Assembly: GCF_050948175.1 (NCBI RefSeq) | Contig: NW_027490113.1 | Location: 434,001-498,000 of the forward strand | DNA from: Xylocopa sonorina | Taxonomy: Eukaryota; Arthropoda; Insecta; Hymenoptera; Apidae | DNA: 64,000 nt | Reading direction: 5' to 3' | Part shown: piece after piece, positions 23,944 through 37,660 of the stretch | Position numbering within the stretch: the first letter of the stretch is position 1 | Layout of the letters: the number at the start of each line of letters is the position of its first letter | Notes under the pieces: model-generated | The model's database searches: none | Told to the model about the DNA's origin: nothing | The model's input: the letters and a program-made list of their open reading frames with translations, nothing else | Made by a program: the position numbers and the translations under genes

Positions 23944-26938
23944 TGCGACACTTCCTTGCAAGGAAATAGCGTTTGCAGATGTCTACCTATCGTAGCAATA
24001 GAGTTTTAATGCTTCTTAAAACGCGATATCGCATCTCATCTCTATGTTTCATGGTAAGATATAATATGATTTGCGAAGTATCATGTATTCCTCGTCTACA
24101 CCTCAAATGAATGTAAGTGCGACACTTCCTTGCAAGGAAATAGCGTTTGCAGATGTCTACCTATCGTAGCAATAGAGTTCTAATGCTTCTTAAAACGCGA
24201 TATCGCAACTTCATTTCTATGTTTCATGGTAAGATATAATATGCTTTGCGAAGTGTTATATATTCCTCGTCTACACTTCAAAGGAATGTAAATGCGACAC
24301 TTCCTTGCAAGGAAATAGCGTTTGCAGATGTCTACGTATCGTAGGGATAGAGATCTAATGCTTCTTAAAACGTGATATCGTATCTCATTTCTATGTTTCA
24401 TGATAAGATGTAATATTCATTGCGAAGTGTTATGCATTCCTCGTCTGCACTTCAAATGAATGTAAATGCGACACTTCCTTGCAAGGAAATAGCGTTTGCA
24501 GGTGTCTACCTATCGTAGCAATAGAGTTCTTTTGCTTCTTAAAACGCGATATCGCATCTGATTTCTATGTTTCATGGTAAGATATAATATGATTTGTGAA
24601 GTGACATGTATTCCTCGTCTACACTTCAAATGAATGTAAATGCGACACTTCCTTGCTAGGAAATAGCGTTTGCAGATGTTTACGTATCGAAGCAATAGAT
24701 TTCAAATGCTTCTTAAAACGAGATATTGCATATCATATCTATGTCCCATGATAAGATATAATATTCATTGCAAAGTGTTGTGCATTCCTCGTCAACGATT
24801 GAAATGGACGTAAATGCGACACTTCCTTGCTAGGAAATAGCGTTTGCAGATGTCTACGTATCGTAGCAATAGAGTTCTAATGCTTCTTAAAACGCGATAT
24901 CGCAACTCATTACTATGTTGCATGGTAAGATATAATATGATCTGCGAAGTGTAATGTGTTCCTCGTCTACATTTCAAATGAATGTAAATGCGACACTTCC
25001 TTCCAAGGAAATAGCGTTTGCAGATGTCTACCTACCGTAGCAATAGATTTCTAACGCTTCTTAAAACGCGATATCGCATCTCATTTCTATGTTTCATGGT
25101 AAGATACAATATGATTTGCGAAGTGTTATGTATTCCTCGTCTACACTTCAAATGAATGTAAATGCGACACTTCCTTGCTAGGAAATAGCGTTTGCAGATG
25201 TCTACGTATCGTAGCAATAGATTTCTAATGCTTCTTAAAACGCGATATCGCATCTCATTTCTATGTTTCATGGTAAGATATAATATGATTTGCGAAGTGT
25301 AATGTATTCCTCGGCTACACTTCAAATGAATGCAAATGCGACACTTCCTTGCAAGGAAATATCGTCTGCAGATGTCTAGGTATCGTAGCAATAGAGTTCT
25401 AATGCTTCTTAAAACGCGATATCGCATCTCATTTCTATGTTTCATGATAAGATATAATATGATATGCGAAGTGTTATGTATTCCTCGTCTACACTTCAAA
25501 TGAATGTAAATGCGACACTTCCTTGCTAGGAAATAGCGTCTGCAGATGTCTAGGTATCGTAGCAATAGAGTTCTAATGCTTCTTAAAACGCGATATCGCA
25601 TCTCATTTCTATGTTTCATGGTAAGATATAATATGATTTGCGAAGTGTAATGTATTCCTCGTCTACACTTCAAATGAATGTAAATGCGACACTTCCTTGC
25701 AAAGAAATGGCGTTTGCAGATGTCTACGTATCGTAGCAATAGATTTCTAATGCTTCTTAAAACGCGATATCGCATCTCATTTCTATGTTTCATGATAAGA
25801 TATAATATTCATTGCGAAGTGTTATGCATTCCTCGTCTACGATTCAAATGAATGTAAATGCGACACGTCCTTGCTGGGAAATAGCGTCTGCAGATGTCTA
25901 GGTATCGTAGCAATAGAGTTCAAATGCTTCTTAAAACGAGATATAGCATCTCATATCTATGTTTCATGATAAGACATAATATTCATTGCGAAGTGTTATG
26001 CACTCCTCGTCTACGAGTCAAATGAATGTAAATGCGACACTTCCTTGCTAGGAAATAGCGTTTGCAGATGTCTAGGTATCGTAGCAATAGAGTTCTAATG
26101 CTTCTTAAAACGCGATATCGCATCTCATTTCTATGTTTCATGATAAGATATAATATGATATGCGAAGTGTTATGTATTCCTCGTCTACACTTCAAATGAA
26201 TGTAAATGCGACACTTCCTTGCTGGGAAATAGCGTCTGCAGATGTCTAGGTATCGTAGCAATAGAGTTCAAATGCTTCTTAAAACGAGATATAGCATCTC
26301 ATATCTATGTTTCATGATAAGATATAATATTCATTGCGAAGTGTTATGCACTCCTCGTCTACGAGTCAAATGAATGTAAATGCGACACTTCCTTGCTAGG
26401 AAATAGCGTTTGCAGATGTCTACGTATCGAAGCAATAGAGTTCAAATGCTTCTTAAAACGAGATATTGCATATCATATCCATGTTTCATGATAAGATATA
26501 ATATGATATGCGAAGTGTTATGTATTCCTCGTCTACACTTCAAATGAATGTAAATGCGACACTTCCTTGTTAGGAAATAGCGTCTGCAGATGTTTACGTA
26601 TCGTAGCAATAGTGTTCTAATACTTCTTAAAACGCGTTATCGCATCTCATTACTATGTTGCATGGTAAGATATAATATGATTTGCGAAGTGTTATGTATT
26701 CCTCGTCAACACTTCAAATGAATGTAAATGCGGCGACACTTCCTTGCAAGGAAATAGCGTTTGCAGATGTCTACCTATCGTAGCAATAGAGTTCTAATGC
26801 TCCTTAAAACGCGATATCGCATCTCACTTCTGTGTTTCATGGTAAGATATAATATGATTTGCGAAGTGTTATGTATTCCTCGTCTACACTTCAAATGAAT
26901 GTAAATGCGACACTTCCTTGCTAGGAAATAGCGTTTGC
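23944..26938. repeat. Higher-order repeat copy 2
   Basis: Second copy of the segment at 20286-23280, better than 99% identical by eye. Identity stops around 26938, where the copies differ in several positions within one monomer. This marks an unequal exchange or amplification of 21 units. Confidence 0.88.
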
Positions 26939-29900
26939 AGATGTCTACGTATCGTAGCAATAGAATTCTAATGCTTCTTAAAACGTGATATCGTATCTCG
27001 TTTCTATGTTTCATGATAAGATGTAATATTCATTGCGAAGTGCTATGTATTCCTCGTCTACACTTCAAATGAATGTAAATGCGGCGACACTTCCTTGCAA
27101 GGAAATAGCGTTTGCAGATGTCTACCTATCGTAGCAATAGAGTTCTAATGCTCCTTAAAACGCGATATCGCATCTCATTTCTATGTTTCATGGTAAGATA
27201 TAATATGATTTGCGAAGTGTTATGTATTCCTCGTCTACACTTCAAATGAATGTAAATGCGACACTTCCTTGCAAGGAAATAGCGTTTGCAGATGTCTACG
27301 TATCGAAGAAATAGAGTTCAAGTTCTTCTTAAAACGAGATATTGCTTCTCATATCAATGTTTCATGATAAGATATAATATTCATTGCGAAGTGTTATGCA
27401 TTCCTCGTCTACGATTCGAATGAATGTAAATGCGACTCTTCCTTGCTAGGAAATAGCGTAAGCAGATGTCTACGTATCGTAGGGATAGAATTCTAATGCT
27501 TCTTAAAACGCGATATCGCATCTCATTTCTATGTTTCATGGTAAGATATAATATGATTTGCGAAGTGTTATGTATTCCTCGCCTACGCTTCAAATGAATG
27601 TAAATGCGGCGATACTTCCTTGCAAGGAAATAGTGTTTGCAGATGTCTACCTATCGTAGCAATAGAGTTCTAATGCTTCTTAAAACGCGATATCGCATCT
27701 CATTCCTATGTTTCATGGTAAGATATAATATGATTTGCAAAGTGTTACGCATTCCTCGTCTACGATTGAAATGGACGTAAATGCGACACTTCCTTGCTAG
27801 GAAATAGCGTTTGCAGTTGTCTACCTATCGTAGCAATAGAGTTCAAATGCTTCTTAAAACGAGATATTGCATCCCATATCTATGTTTCATGATAAGATAT
27901 AATATTCATTGCAAAGTGTTACGCATTCCTCGTCTACGATTGAAATTGACGTAAATGCGACACTTCCTTGCTAGGAAATAGCGTTTGCAGATGTCTACGT
28001 ATCGTAGGGATAGTGTCCTAATGCTTCTTAAAACGTGATATCGTATCTCATTTCTATGTTTCATGATAAGATGTAATATTCACTGCGAAGTGTTATGTAT
28101 TCCTCGTCTACACTTCAAATGAATGCAAATGCGACACTTCCTTGTAAGGAAATAGCGTTTGCAGGTGTCTACGTATCGAAGCAATAGAGTTCTTATGATT
28201 CTTAAAACGCGATATCGCATCTCATTTCTATGTTTCATGATAAGATATAATATTCATTGCGAAGTGTTATGCATTCCTCGTCTACGATTCAAATGAATGT
28301 AAATGCGACACGTCCTTGCTAGGAAATAGCGTCTGCAGATGTCTAGGTATCGTAGCAGTAGAGTTCAAATGCTTCTTAAAACGAGATATAGCATCACATA
28401 TCTATGTTTCATGATAAGATATAATATTCATTGCGAAGTGTTATGCATTCCTCGTCTACGAGTCAAATGAATGTAAATGTGACACTGCCTTGCAAGGAAA
28501 TAGCGTTTGCAGATGTCTACCTATCGTAGCGATAGAATTCTAATGCTTCTTAAAACGCGATATCGCATCTCATTTCTATGTTTCATGGTAAGATATAATA
28601 TGATTTGCGAAGTATCATGTATTCCTCGTCTACACTTCAAATGAATGTAAATGCGACACTTCCTTGCAAGGAAATAGCGATTGCAGATGTCTACGTATCG
28701 TAGCAATAGAGTTCATATGATTCTTAAAACGCGATATCGCATCTCATTTCTATGTTTCATGATAAGATGTAATATTCACTGCGAAGTGTTATGTATTCCT
28801 CGTCTACACTTCAAATGAATGTAAATGCGACACTTCCTTGCTAGGAAATAGCGTCTGCAGATGTCTAGGTATCGTAGCAATAGAGTTCTAATGCTTCTTA
28901 AAACGCGATATCGCATCTCATTTCTATGTTTCATGGTAAGATATAATATGATTTGCGAAGTGTAATGTATTCCTCGGCTACACTTCAAATGAATGCAAAT
29001 GCGACACTTCCTTGCAAGGAAATATCGTCTGCAGATGTCTAGGTATCGCAGCAATAGAGTTCTAATGCTTCTTAAAACGCGATATCGCATCTCATTTCTA
29101 TGTTTCATGATAAGATATAATATGATATGCGAAGTGTTATGTATTCCTCGTCTACACTCCAAATGAATGTGAACGCGACACTTCCTCGCTAGGAAATAGC
29201 GTTAGCAGATGTCTACGTATCGTAGCAATAGATTTCTAATGCTTCTTAAAACGCGATATCGCATCTCATTTCTATGATTCATGGTAAGATATAATATGAT
29301 TTGCGAAGTGTAATGTATTCCTGGTCTACACTTCAAATGAATGTAAATGCTACACTTCCATGCAAGGAAATAGCGTTAGCAGATGTCTACCTATCGTAGC
29401 AATAGATTTCTAACGCTTCTTAAAACGCGATATCGCATCTCATTTCTATGTTCCATGGTAAGATATAATATGATTTGCGAAGTGTTATGTATTCCTCGTC
29501 TACACTCCAAATGAATGTGAACGCGACACTTCCTCGCTAGGAAATAGCGTTAGCAGATGTCTACGTATCGTAGCAATAGATTTCTAATGCTTCTTAAAAC
29601 GCGATATCGCATCTCATTTCTATGTTTCATGGTAAGATATAATATGATTTGCGAAGTGTCATGTATTCCTCGTCTACACTTCAAATGAATGTAAATGCGA
29701 CACTTCCTTGCTAGGAAATAGCGTCTGCAGGTGTCTAGGTATCGTAGCAATAGAGTTCAAATGCTTCTTAAAACGAGATATAGCATCTCATATCTATGTT
29801 TCATGATCAGATATAATATTCATTGCGAAGTGTTATGCATTCCTCGTCTACGAGTCATATGAATGTAAATGCGACACTTCCTTGCAAGGAAATAGCGTTT

Positions 29901-32900
29901 GCAGATGTCTACGTATCGTGGCAATAGAGTTCTTATGATTCTTAAAACGCGATATCGTATCTCATTTCTATGTTTCATGATAAGATATAATATTCATTGC
30001 GAAGTGTTATGCATTCCTCGTCTACGATTCAAATGAATGTAAAGGCGACACGTCCTTGCTAGGAAATAGCGTCTGCAGATGTCTAGGTATCGTAGCAATA
30101 GTGTTCAAATACTTCTTAAAACGAGATATAGCATCTCATATCTATGTTTCATGATAAGATATAATATTCATTGCGAAGTGTTATGCATTCTTCGTCTACG
30201 AGTAAAATGAATGTAAATGCGACACTTCCTTGCAAGGAAATAGCGTTTGCAGATGTCTACGTATCGTAGCAATAGAGTTCTAATGCTTCTTAAAACGCGA
30301 TATCGCATCTCATTTCTATGTTTCATGGTAAGATATAATATGATTTGCGAAGTGTTATGCATTCCTCGTCTACGATTCAAATGAATGTAAATGCGACACG
30401 TCCTTGCTAGGAAATAGCGTTTGCAGATGTCTACCTATCGTAGCAATAGAATTCTAATGCTTCTTAAAACGCGATATCGCATCTCATTTCTATGTTTCAT
30501 GGTAAGATATAATATGATTTGCGAAGTATCATGTATTCCTCGTCTACACTTCAAATGAATGTAAATGCGACACTTCCTTGCAAGGAAATAGCGATTGCAG
30601 ATGTCTACGTATCGTAGCAATAGAGTTCATATGATTCTTAAAACGCGATATCGCATCTCATTTCTATGTTTCATGATAAGATGTAATATTCACTGCGAAG
30701 TGTTATGTATTCCTCGTCTACACTTCAAATGAATGTAAATGCGACACTTCCTTGCTAGGAAATAGCGTCTGCAGATGTCTAGGTATCGTAGCAATAGAGT
30801 TCTAATGCTTCTTAAAACGCGATATCGCATCTCATTTCTATGTTTCATGGTAAGATATAATATGATTTGCGAAGTGTAATGTACTCCTCGGCTACACTTC
30901 AAATGAATGCAAATGCGACACTTCCTTGCAAGGAAATATCGTCTGCAGATGTCTAGGTATCGTAGCAATAGAGTTCTAATGCTTCTTAAAACGCGATATC
31001 GCATCTCATTTCTATGTTTCATGATAAGATATAATATGATATGCGAAGTGTTATGCATTCCTCGTCTACGATTCAAATGAATGTAAATGCGACACGTCCT
31101 TGCTGGGAAATAGCGTCTGCAGATGTCTAGGTATCGTAGCAATAGAGTTCAAATGCTTCTTAAAACGAGATATAGCATCTCATATCTATGTTTCATGATA
31201 AGATATAATATTCATTGCGAAGTGTTATGCATTCCTCGTCTACGAGTCAAATGAATGTAAATGCGACACTTCCTTGCTAGGAAATAGCGTTTGCAGATGT
31301 CTACCTATCGTAGCAATAGAGTTCTAATGCTTCTTGAAACGCGATATCGCATCACATTTCTATGTTTCATGGTAAGATATAATATGATTTGCGAAGTGTT
31401 ATGCATTCCTAGTCTACGATTCAAATGAAAGTAAATGCGACACTTCCTTGCAAGGAAATAGCGATTGCAGATGTCTACGTATCGTAGCAATAGAGTTCAT
31501 ATGATTCTTAAAACGCGATATCGCATCTCATTTCTATGTTTCATGATAAGATGTAATATTCACTGCGAAGTGTTATGTATTCCTCGTCTACACTTCAAAT
31601 TAATGTAAATGCGACACTTGCTTGCTAGGAAATAGCGTCTGCAGATGTCTAGGTATCGTAGCAATAGAGTTCTAATGCTTCTTAAAACACGATATCACAT
31701 CTCATTTCTATGTTTCATGGTAAGATACAATATGATTTGCGAAGTGTAATGTATTCCTCGGCTACACTTCAAATGAATGTAAATGCGACACTTCCTTGCA
31801 AGGAAATATCGTCTGCAGATATCTAGGTATCGTAGCAATAGAGTTCTAATGCTTCTTAAAACGCGATATCTCATCTCATTTCTATGTTTCATGATAAGAT
31901 ATAATATGATATGCGAAGTGTTATGTATTCCTCGTCTACACTTCAAATGAATGTAAATGCGACACTTCCTTGCTAGGAAATAGCGTCTGCAGATGTCTAG
32001 GTATCGTAGCAATAGAGTTCTAATGCTTCTTAAAACGCGATATCGCACCTCATTTCTATGTTTCATGGTAAGATATAATATGATTTGCGAAGTGTTATGC
32101 ATTCCTCGTCTACGATTCAAATGAATGTAAATGCGACACGTCCTTGCTAGGAAATAGCGTTTGCAGATGTCTACCTATCGTAGCAATAGAATTCTAACGC
32201 TTCTTAAAACGCGATATCGCATCTCATTTCTATGTTTCATGGTAAGATATAATATGATTTGCGAAGTATCATGTATTCCTCGTCTACACTTCAAATGAAT
32301 GTAAATGCGACACTTCCTTGCAAGGAAATAGCGATTGCAGATGTCTACGTATCGTAGCAATAGAGTTCATATGATTCTTAAAACGCGATATCGCATCTCA
32401 TTTCTATGTTTCATGATAAGATGTAATATTCACTGCGAAGTGTTATGTATTCCTCGTCTACACTTCAAATGAATGTAAATGCGACACTTCCTTGCTAGGA
32501 AATAGCGTCTGCAGATGTCTAGGTATCGTAGCAATGGAGTTCTAATGCTTCTTAAAACGCGATATCGCATCTCATTTCTATGTTTCATGGTAAGATATAA
32601 TATGATTTGCGAAGTGTAATGTATTCCTCGGCTACACTTCAAATGAATGCAAATGCGACACTTCCTTGCAAGGAAATATCGTCTGCAGATGTCTAGGTAT
32701 CGTAGCAATAGAGTTCTAATGCTTCTTAAAACGCGATATCGCATCTCATTTCTACGTTTCATGATAAGATATAATATGATATGCGAAGTGTTATGTATTC
32801 CTCGTCTACACATCAAATGAATGTAAATGCGACACTTCCTTGCTAGGAAATAGCGTCTGCAGATGTCTAGGTATCGTAGCAATAGAGTTCTAATGCTTCT

Positions 32901-35900
32901 TAAAACGCGATATCGCATCTCATTTCTATGTTTCATGGTAAGATATAATATGATTTGCGAAGTGTAATGTATTCCTCGTCTACACTTCAAATGAATGTAA
33001 ATGCGACACTTCCTTGCTAGGAAATAGCGTCTGCAGGTGTCTAGGTATCGTAGCAATAGTGTTCAAATACTTCTTAAAACGAGATATAGCATCTCATATC
33101 TATGTTTCATGATAAGATATAATATTCATTGCGAAGTGTTATGCATTCTTCGTCTACGAGTAAAATGAATGTAAATGCGACACTTCCTTGCAAGGAAATA
33201 GCGTTTGCAGATGTCTACGTATCGTAGCAATAGAGTTCTAATGCTTCTTAAAACGCGATATCGCATCTCATTTCTATGTTTCATGGTAAGATATAATATG
33301 ATTTGCGAAGTGTTATACATTCCTCGTCTACGATTCAAATGAATGTAAATGCGACACGTCCTTGCTAGGAAATAGCGTTTGCAGATGTCTACCTATCGTA
33401 GCAATAGAATTCTAATGCTTCTTAAAACGCGATATCGCATCTCATTTCTATGTTTCATGGTAAGATATAATATGATTTGCGAAGTATCATGTATTCCTCG
33501 TCTACACTTCAAATGAATGTAAATGCGACACTTCCTTGCAAGGAAATAGCGATTGCAGATGTCTACGTATCGTAGCAATAGAGTTCATATGATTCTTAAA
33601 ACGCGATATCGCATCTCATTTCTATGTTTCATGATTAGATGTAATATTCACTGCGAAGTGTTATGTATTCCTCGTCTACACTTCAAATGAATGTAAATGC
33701 GACACTTCCTTGCTAGGAAATAGCGTCTGTAGATGTCTAGGTATCGCAGCAATAGAGTTCTAATGCTTCTTAAAACGCGATATCGCATCTCATTTCTATG
33801 TTTCATGGTAAGATATAATATGATTTGCGAAGTGTAATGTATTCCTCGGCTACACTTCAAATGAATGCAAATGCGACACTTCCTTGCAAGGAAATATCGT
33901 CTGCAGATGTCTAGGTATCGTAGCAATAGAGTTCTAATGCTTCTTAAAACGCGATATCGCATCTCATTTCTATGTTTCATGATAAGATATAATATGATAT
34001 GCGAAGTGTTATGTATTCCTCGTCTACACTTCAAATGAATGTAAATGCGACACTTCCTTGCTAGGAAATAGCGTCTGCAGATGTCTAGGTATCGTAGCAA
34101 TAGAGTTCTAATGCTTCTTAAAACGCGATATCGCATCTCATTTCTATGTTCCATGGTAAGATATAATATGATTTGCGAAGTGTAATGTATTCCTCGTCTA
34201 CACTTCAAATGAATGTAAATGCGACACTTCCTTGCAAAGAAATGGCGTTTGCAGATGTCTACGTATCGTAGCAATAGATTTCTAATGCTTCTTAAAACGC
34301 GATATCGCATCTCATTTCTATGTTTCATGATAAGATATAATATTCATTGCGAAGTGTTATGCCTTCCTCGTCTACGATTCAAATGAATGTAAATGCGACA
34401 CGTCCTTGCTGGGAAATAGCGTCTGCAGATGTCTAGGTATCGTAGCAATAGAGTTTAAATGCTACTTAAAACGAGATATAGCATCTCATATCTATGTTTC
34501 ATGATAAGATATAATATTCATTGCGAAGTGTTATGCATTCCTCGTCTACGAGTCAAATGAATGTAAATGCGACACTTCCTTGCTAGGAAATAGCGTTTGC
34601 AGATGTCTACCTATCGTAGCAATAGAGTTCTAATGCTTCTTGAAACGCGATATCGCATCACATTTCTATGTTTCATGGTAAGATATAATATGATTTGCGA
34701 AGTGTTATGCATTCCTAGTCTACGATTCAAATGAAAGTAAATGCGACACTTCCTTGCAAGGAAATAGCGATTGCAGGTGTCTACGTATCGTAGCAATAGA
34801 GTTCATATGATTCTTAAAACGCGATATCGCATCTCATTTCTATGTTTCATGATAAGATATAATATTCATTGCGAAGTGTTATGCATTCTTCGTCTACGAG
34901 TCAAATGAATGTAAATGCGACACTTCCTTGCAAGGAAATAGCGTTTGCAGATGTCTACGTATCGTAGCAATAGAGTTCTAATGCTTCTTAAAACGCGATA
35001 TCGCATCTCATTTCTATGTTTCATGGTAAGATATAATATGATTTGCGAAGTGTTATGCATTCCTCGTCTACGATTCAAATGAATGTAAATGCGACACGTC
35101 CTTGCTAGGAAATAGCGTCTGCAGATGTCTAGGTATCGTAGCAGTAGAGATCAAATGCTTCTTAAAACGAGATATAGCATCTCATACCTATGTTTCATGA
35201 TAAGATATAATATTCATTGCGAAGTGTTATGCATTCCTCGTCTACGAGTCAAATGAATGTAAATGTGACACTTCCTTGCAAGGAAATAGCGTTTGCAGAT
35301 GTCTACCTATCGTAGCAATAGAATTCTAATGCTTCTTAAAACGCGATATCGCATCTCATTTCTATGTTTCATGGTAAGATATAATATGATATGCGAAGTG
35401 TTATGTATTCCTCGTCTACACTTCAAATGAATGTAAATGCGACACTTCCTTGCTAGGAAATAGCGTCTGCAGATGTCTAGGTATCGTAGCAATAGAGTTC
35501 TACTGCTTCTTAAAACACGATATCGCATCTCATTTCTATGTTTCATGGTAAGATATGATATGATTTGCGAAGTGTAATGTATTCCTCGTCTACGATTCAA
35601 ATGAATGTAAATGCGACACGTCCTTGCTAGGAAATAGCGTCTGCAGATGTCTAGGTATCGTAGCAGTAGAGTTCAAATGCTTCTTAAAACGAGATATAGC
35701 ATCACATATCTATGTTTCATGATAAGATATAATATTCATTGCGAAATGTTATGCATTCCTCGTCTGCGAGTCAAATGAATGTAAATGTGACACTTCCTTG
35801 CAAGGAAATAGCGTTTGCAGATGTCTACCTATCGTAGCAATAGAATTCTAATGCTTCTTAAAACGCGATATCGCATCTCATTTCTATGTTTCATGGTAAG

Positions 35901-36489
35901 ATATAATATGATTTGCGAAGTATCATGTATTCCTCGTCTACACTTCAAATGAATGTAAATGCGACACTTCCTTGCAAGGAAATAGCGATTGCAGATGTCT
36001 ACGTATCGTAGCAATAGAGTTCATATGATTCTTAAAACGCGATATCGCATCTCATTTCTATGTTTCATGATAAGATGTAATATTCACTGCGAAGTGTTAT
36101 GTATTCCTCGTCTACACTTCAAATTAATGTAAATGCGACACTTCCTTGCTAGGAAATAGCGTCTGCAGATGTCTAGGTATCGTAGCAATAGAGTTCTAAT
36201 GCTTCTTAAAACACGATATCGCATCTCATTTCTATGTTCCATGGTAAGATATAATATGATTTGCGAAGTATTATGTATTCCTCGTCTACACTCCAAATGA
36301 ATGTGAACGCGACACTTCCTCGCTAGGAAATAGCGTTAGCAGATGTCTACGTATCGTAGCAATGGATTTCTAATGCTTCTTAAAACGCGATATCGCATCT
36401 CATTTCTATGTTTCATGGTAAGATATAATATGATTTGCGAAGTGTCATGTATTCCTCGTCTACACTTCAAATGAATGTAAATACGACAT

Positions 36490-37660
36490 GTCCTTGCTGG
36501 GAAATAGCGTCTGCAGATGTCTAGGTATCGTAGCAATAGAGTTCAAATGCTTCTTAAAACGAGATATAGCATCTCATATCTATGTTTCATGATAAGATAT
36601 AATATTCATTGCGAAGTGTTATGCATTCCTCGTCTACGAGTCAAATGAATGTAAATGCGACACTTCCTTGCTAGGAAATAGCGTTTGCAGATGTCTACCT
36701 ATCGTAGCAATAGAGTTCTAATGCTTCTTGAAACGCGATATCGCATCACATTTCTATGTTTCATGGTAAGATATAATATGATTTGCGAAGTGTTATGCAT
36801 TCCTCGTCTACGATTCAAATGAAAGTAAATGCGACACTTCCTTGCAAGGAAATAGCGATTGCAGATGTCTACGTATCGTAGCAATAGAGTTCATATGATT
36901 TTTAAAACGCGATATCGCATCTCATTTCTATGTTTCATGATAAGATGTAATATTCACTGCGAAGTGTTATGTATTCCTCGTCTACACTTCAAATTAATGT
37001 AAATGCGACACTTCCTTGCTAGGAAATAGCGTCTGCAGATGTCTAGGTATCGTAGCAATAGAGTTCTAATGCTTCTTAAAACACGATATCGCATCTCATT
37101 TCTATGTTTCATGGTAAGATATAATATGATTTGCGAAGTGTAATGTATTCCTCGGCTACACTTCAAATGAATGTAAATGCGACACTTCCTTGCAAGGAAA
37201 TATCGTCTGCAGATGTCTAGGTATCGTAGCAATAGAGTTCTAATGCTTCTTAAAACGCGATATCGCATCTCATTTCTATGTTTCATGATAAGATATAATA
37301 TGATATGCGAAGTGTTATGTATTCCTCGTCTACACTTCAAATGAATGTAAATGCGACACTTCCTTGCTAGGAAATAGCATCTGCAGATGTCTAGGTATCG
37401 TAGCAATAGAGTTCTAATGCTCCTTAAAACGCGATATCGCATATCATTTCTATGTTTCATGGTAAGATATAATATGATTTGCGAAGTGTAATGTATTCCT
37501 AGTCTACACTTCAAATGAATGTAAATGCTACACTTCCATGCAAGGAAATAGCGTTAGCAGATGACTACCTATCGTAGCAATAGATTTCTAACGCTTCTTA
37601 AAACGCGATATCGCATCTCATTTCTATGTTCCATGGTAAGATATAATATGATTTGCGAAG
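36490..37660. repeat. 20-monomer-offset duplicated segment, copy 1
   Basis: About 1.17 kb that recurs at +3480 bp (20 x 174), nearly identical. It contains private variants such as 'cttcttgaaacgcgatatcgcatcac' and 'cttcaaattaatg' in the same order in both copies. Confidence 0.8.
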
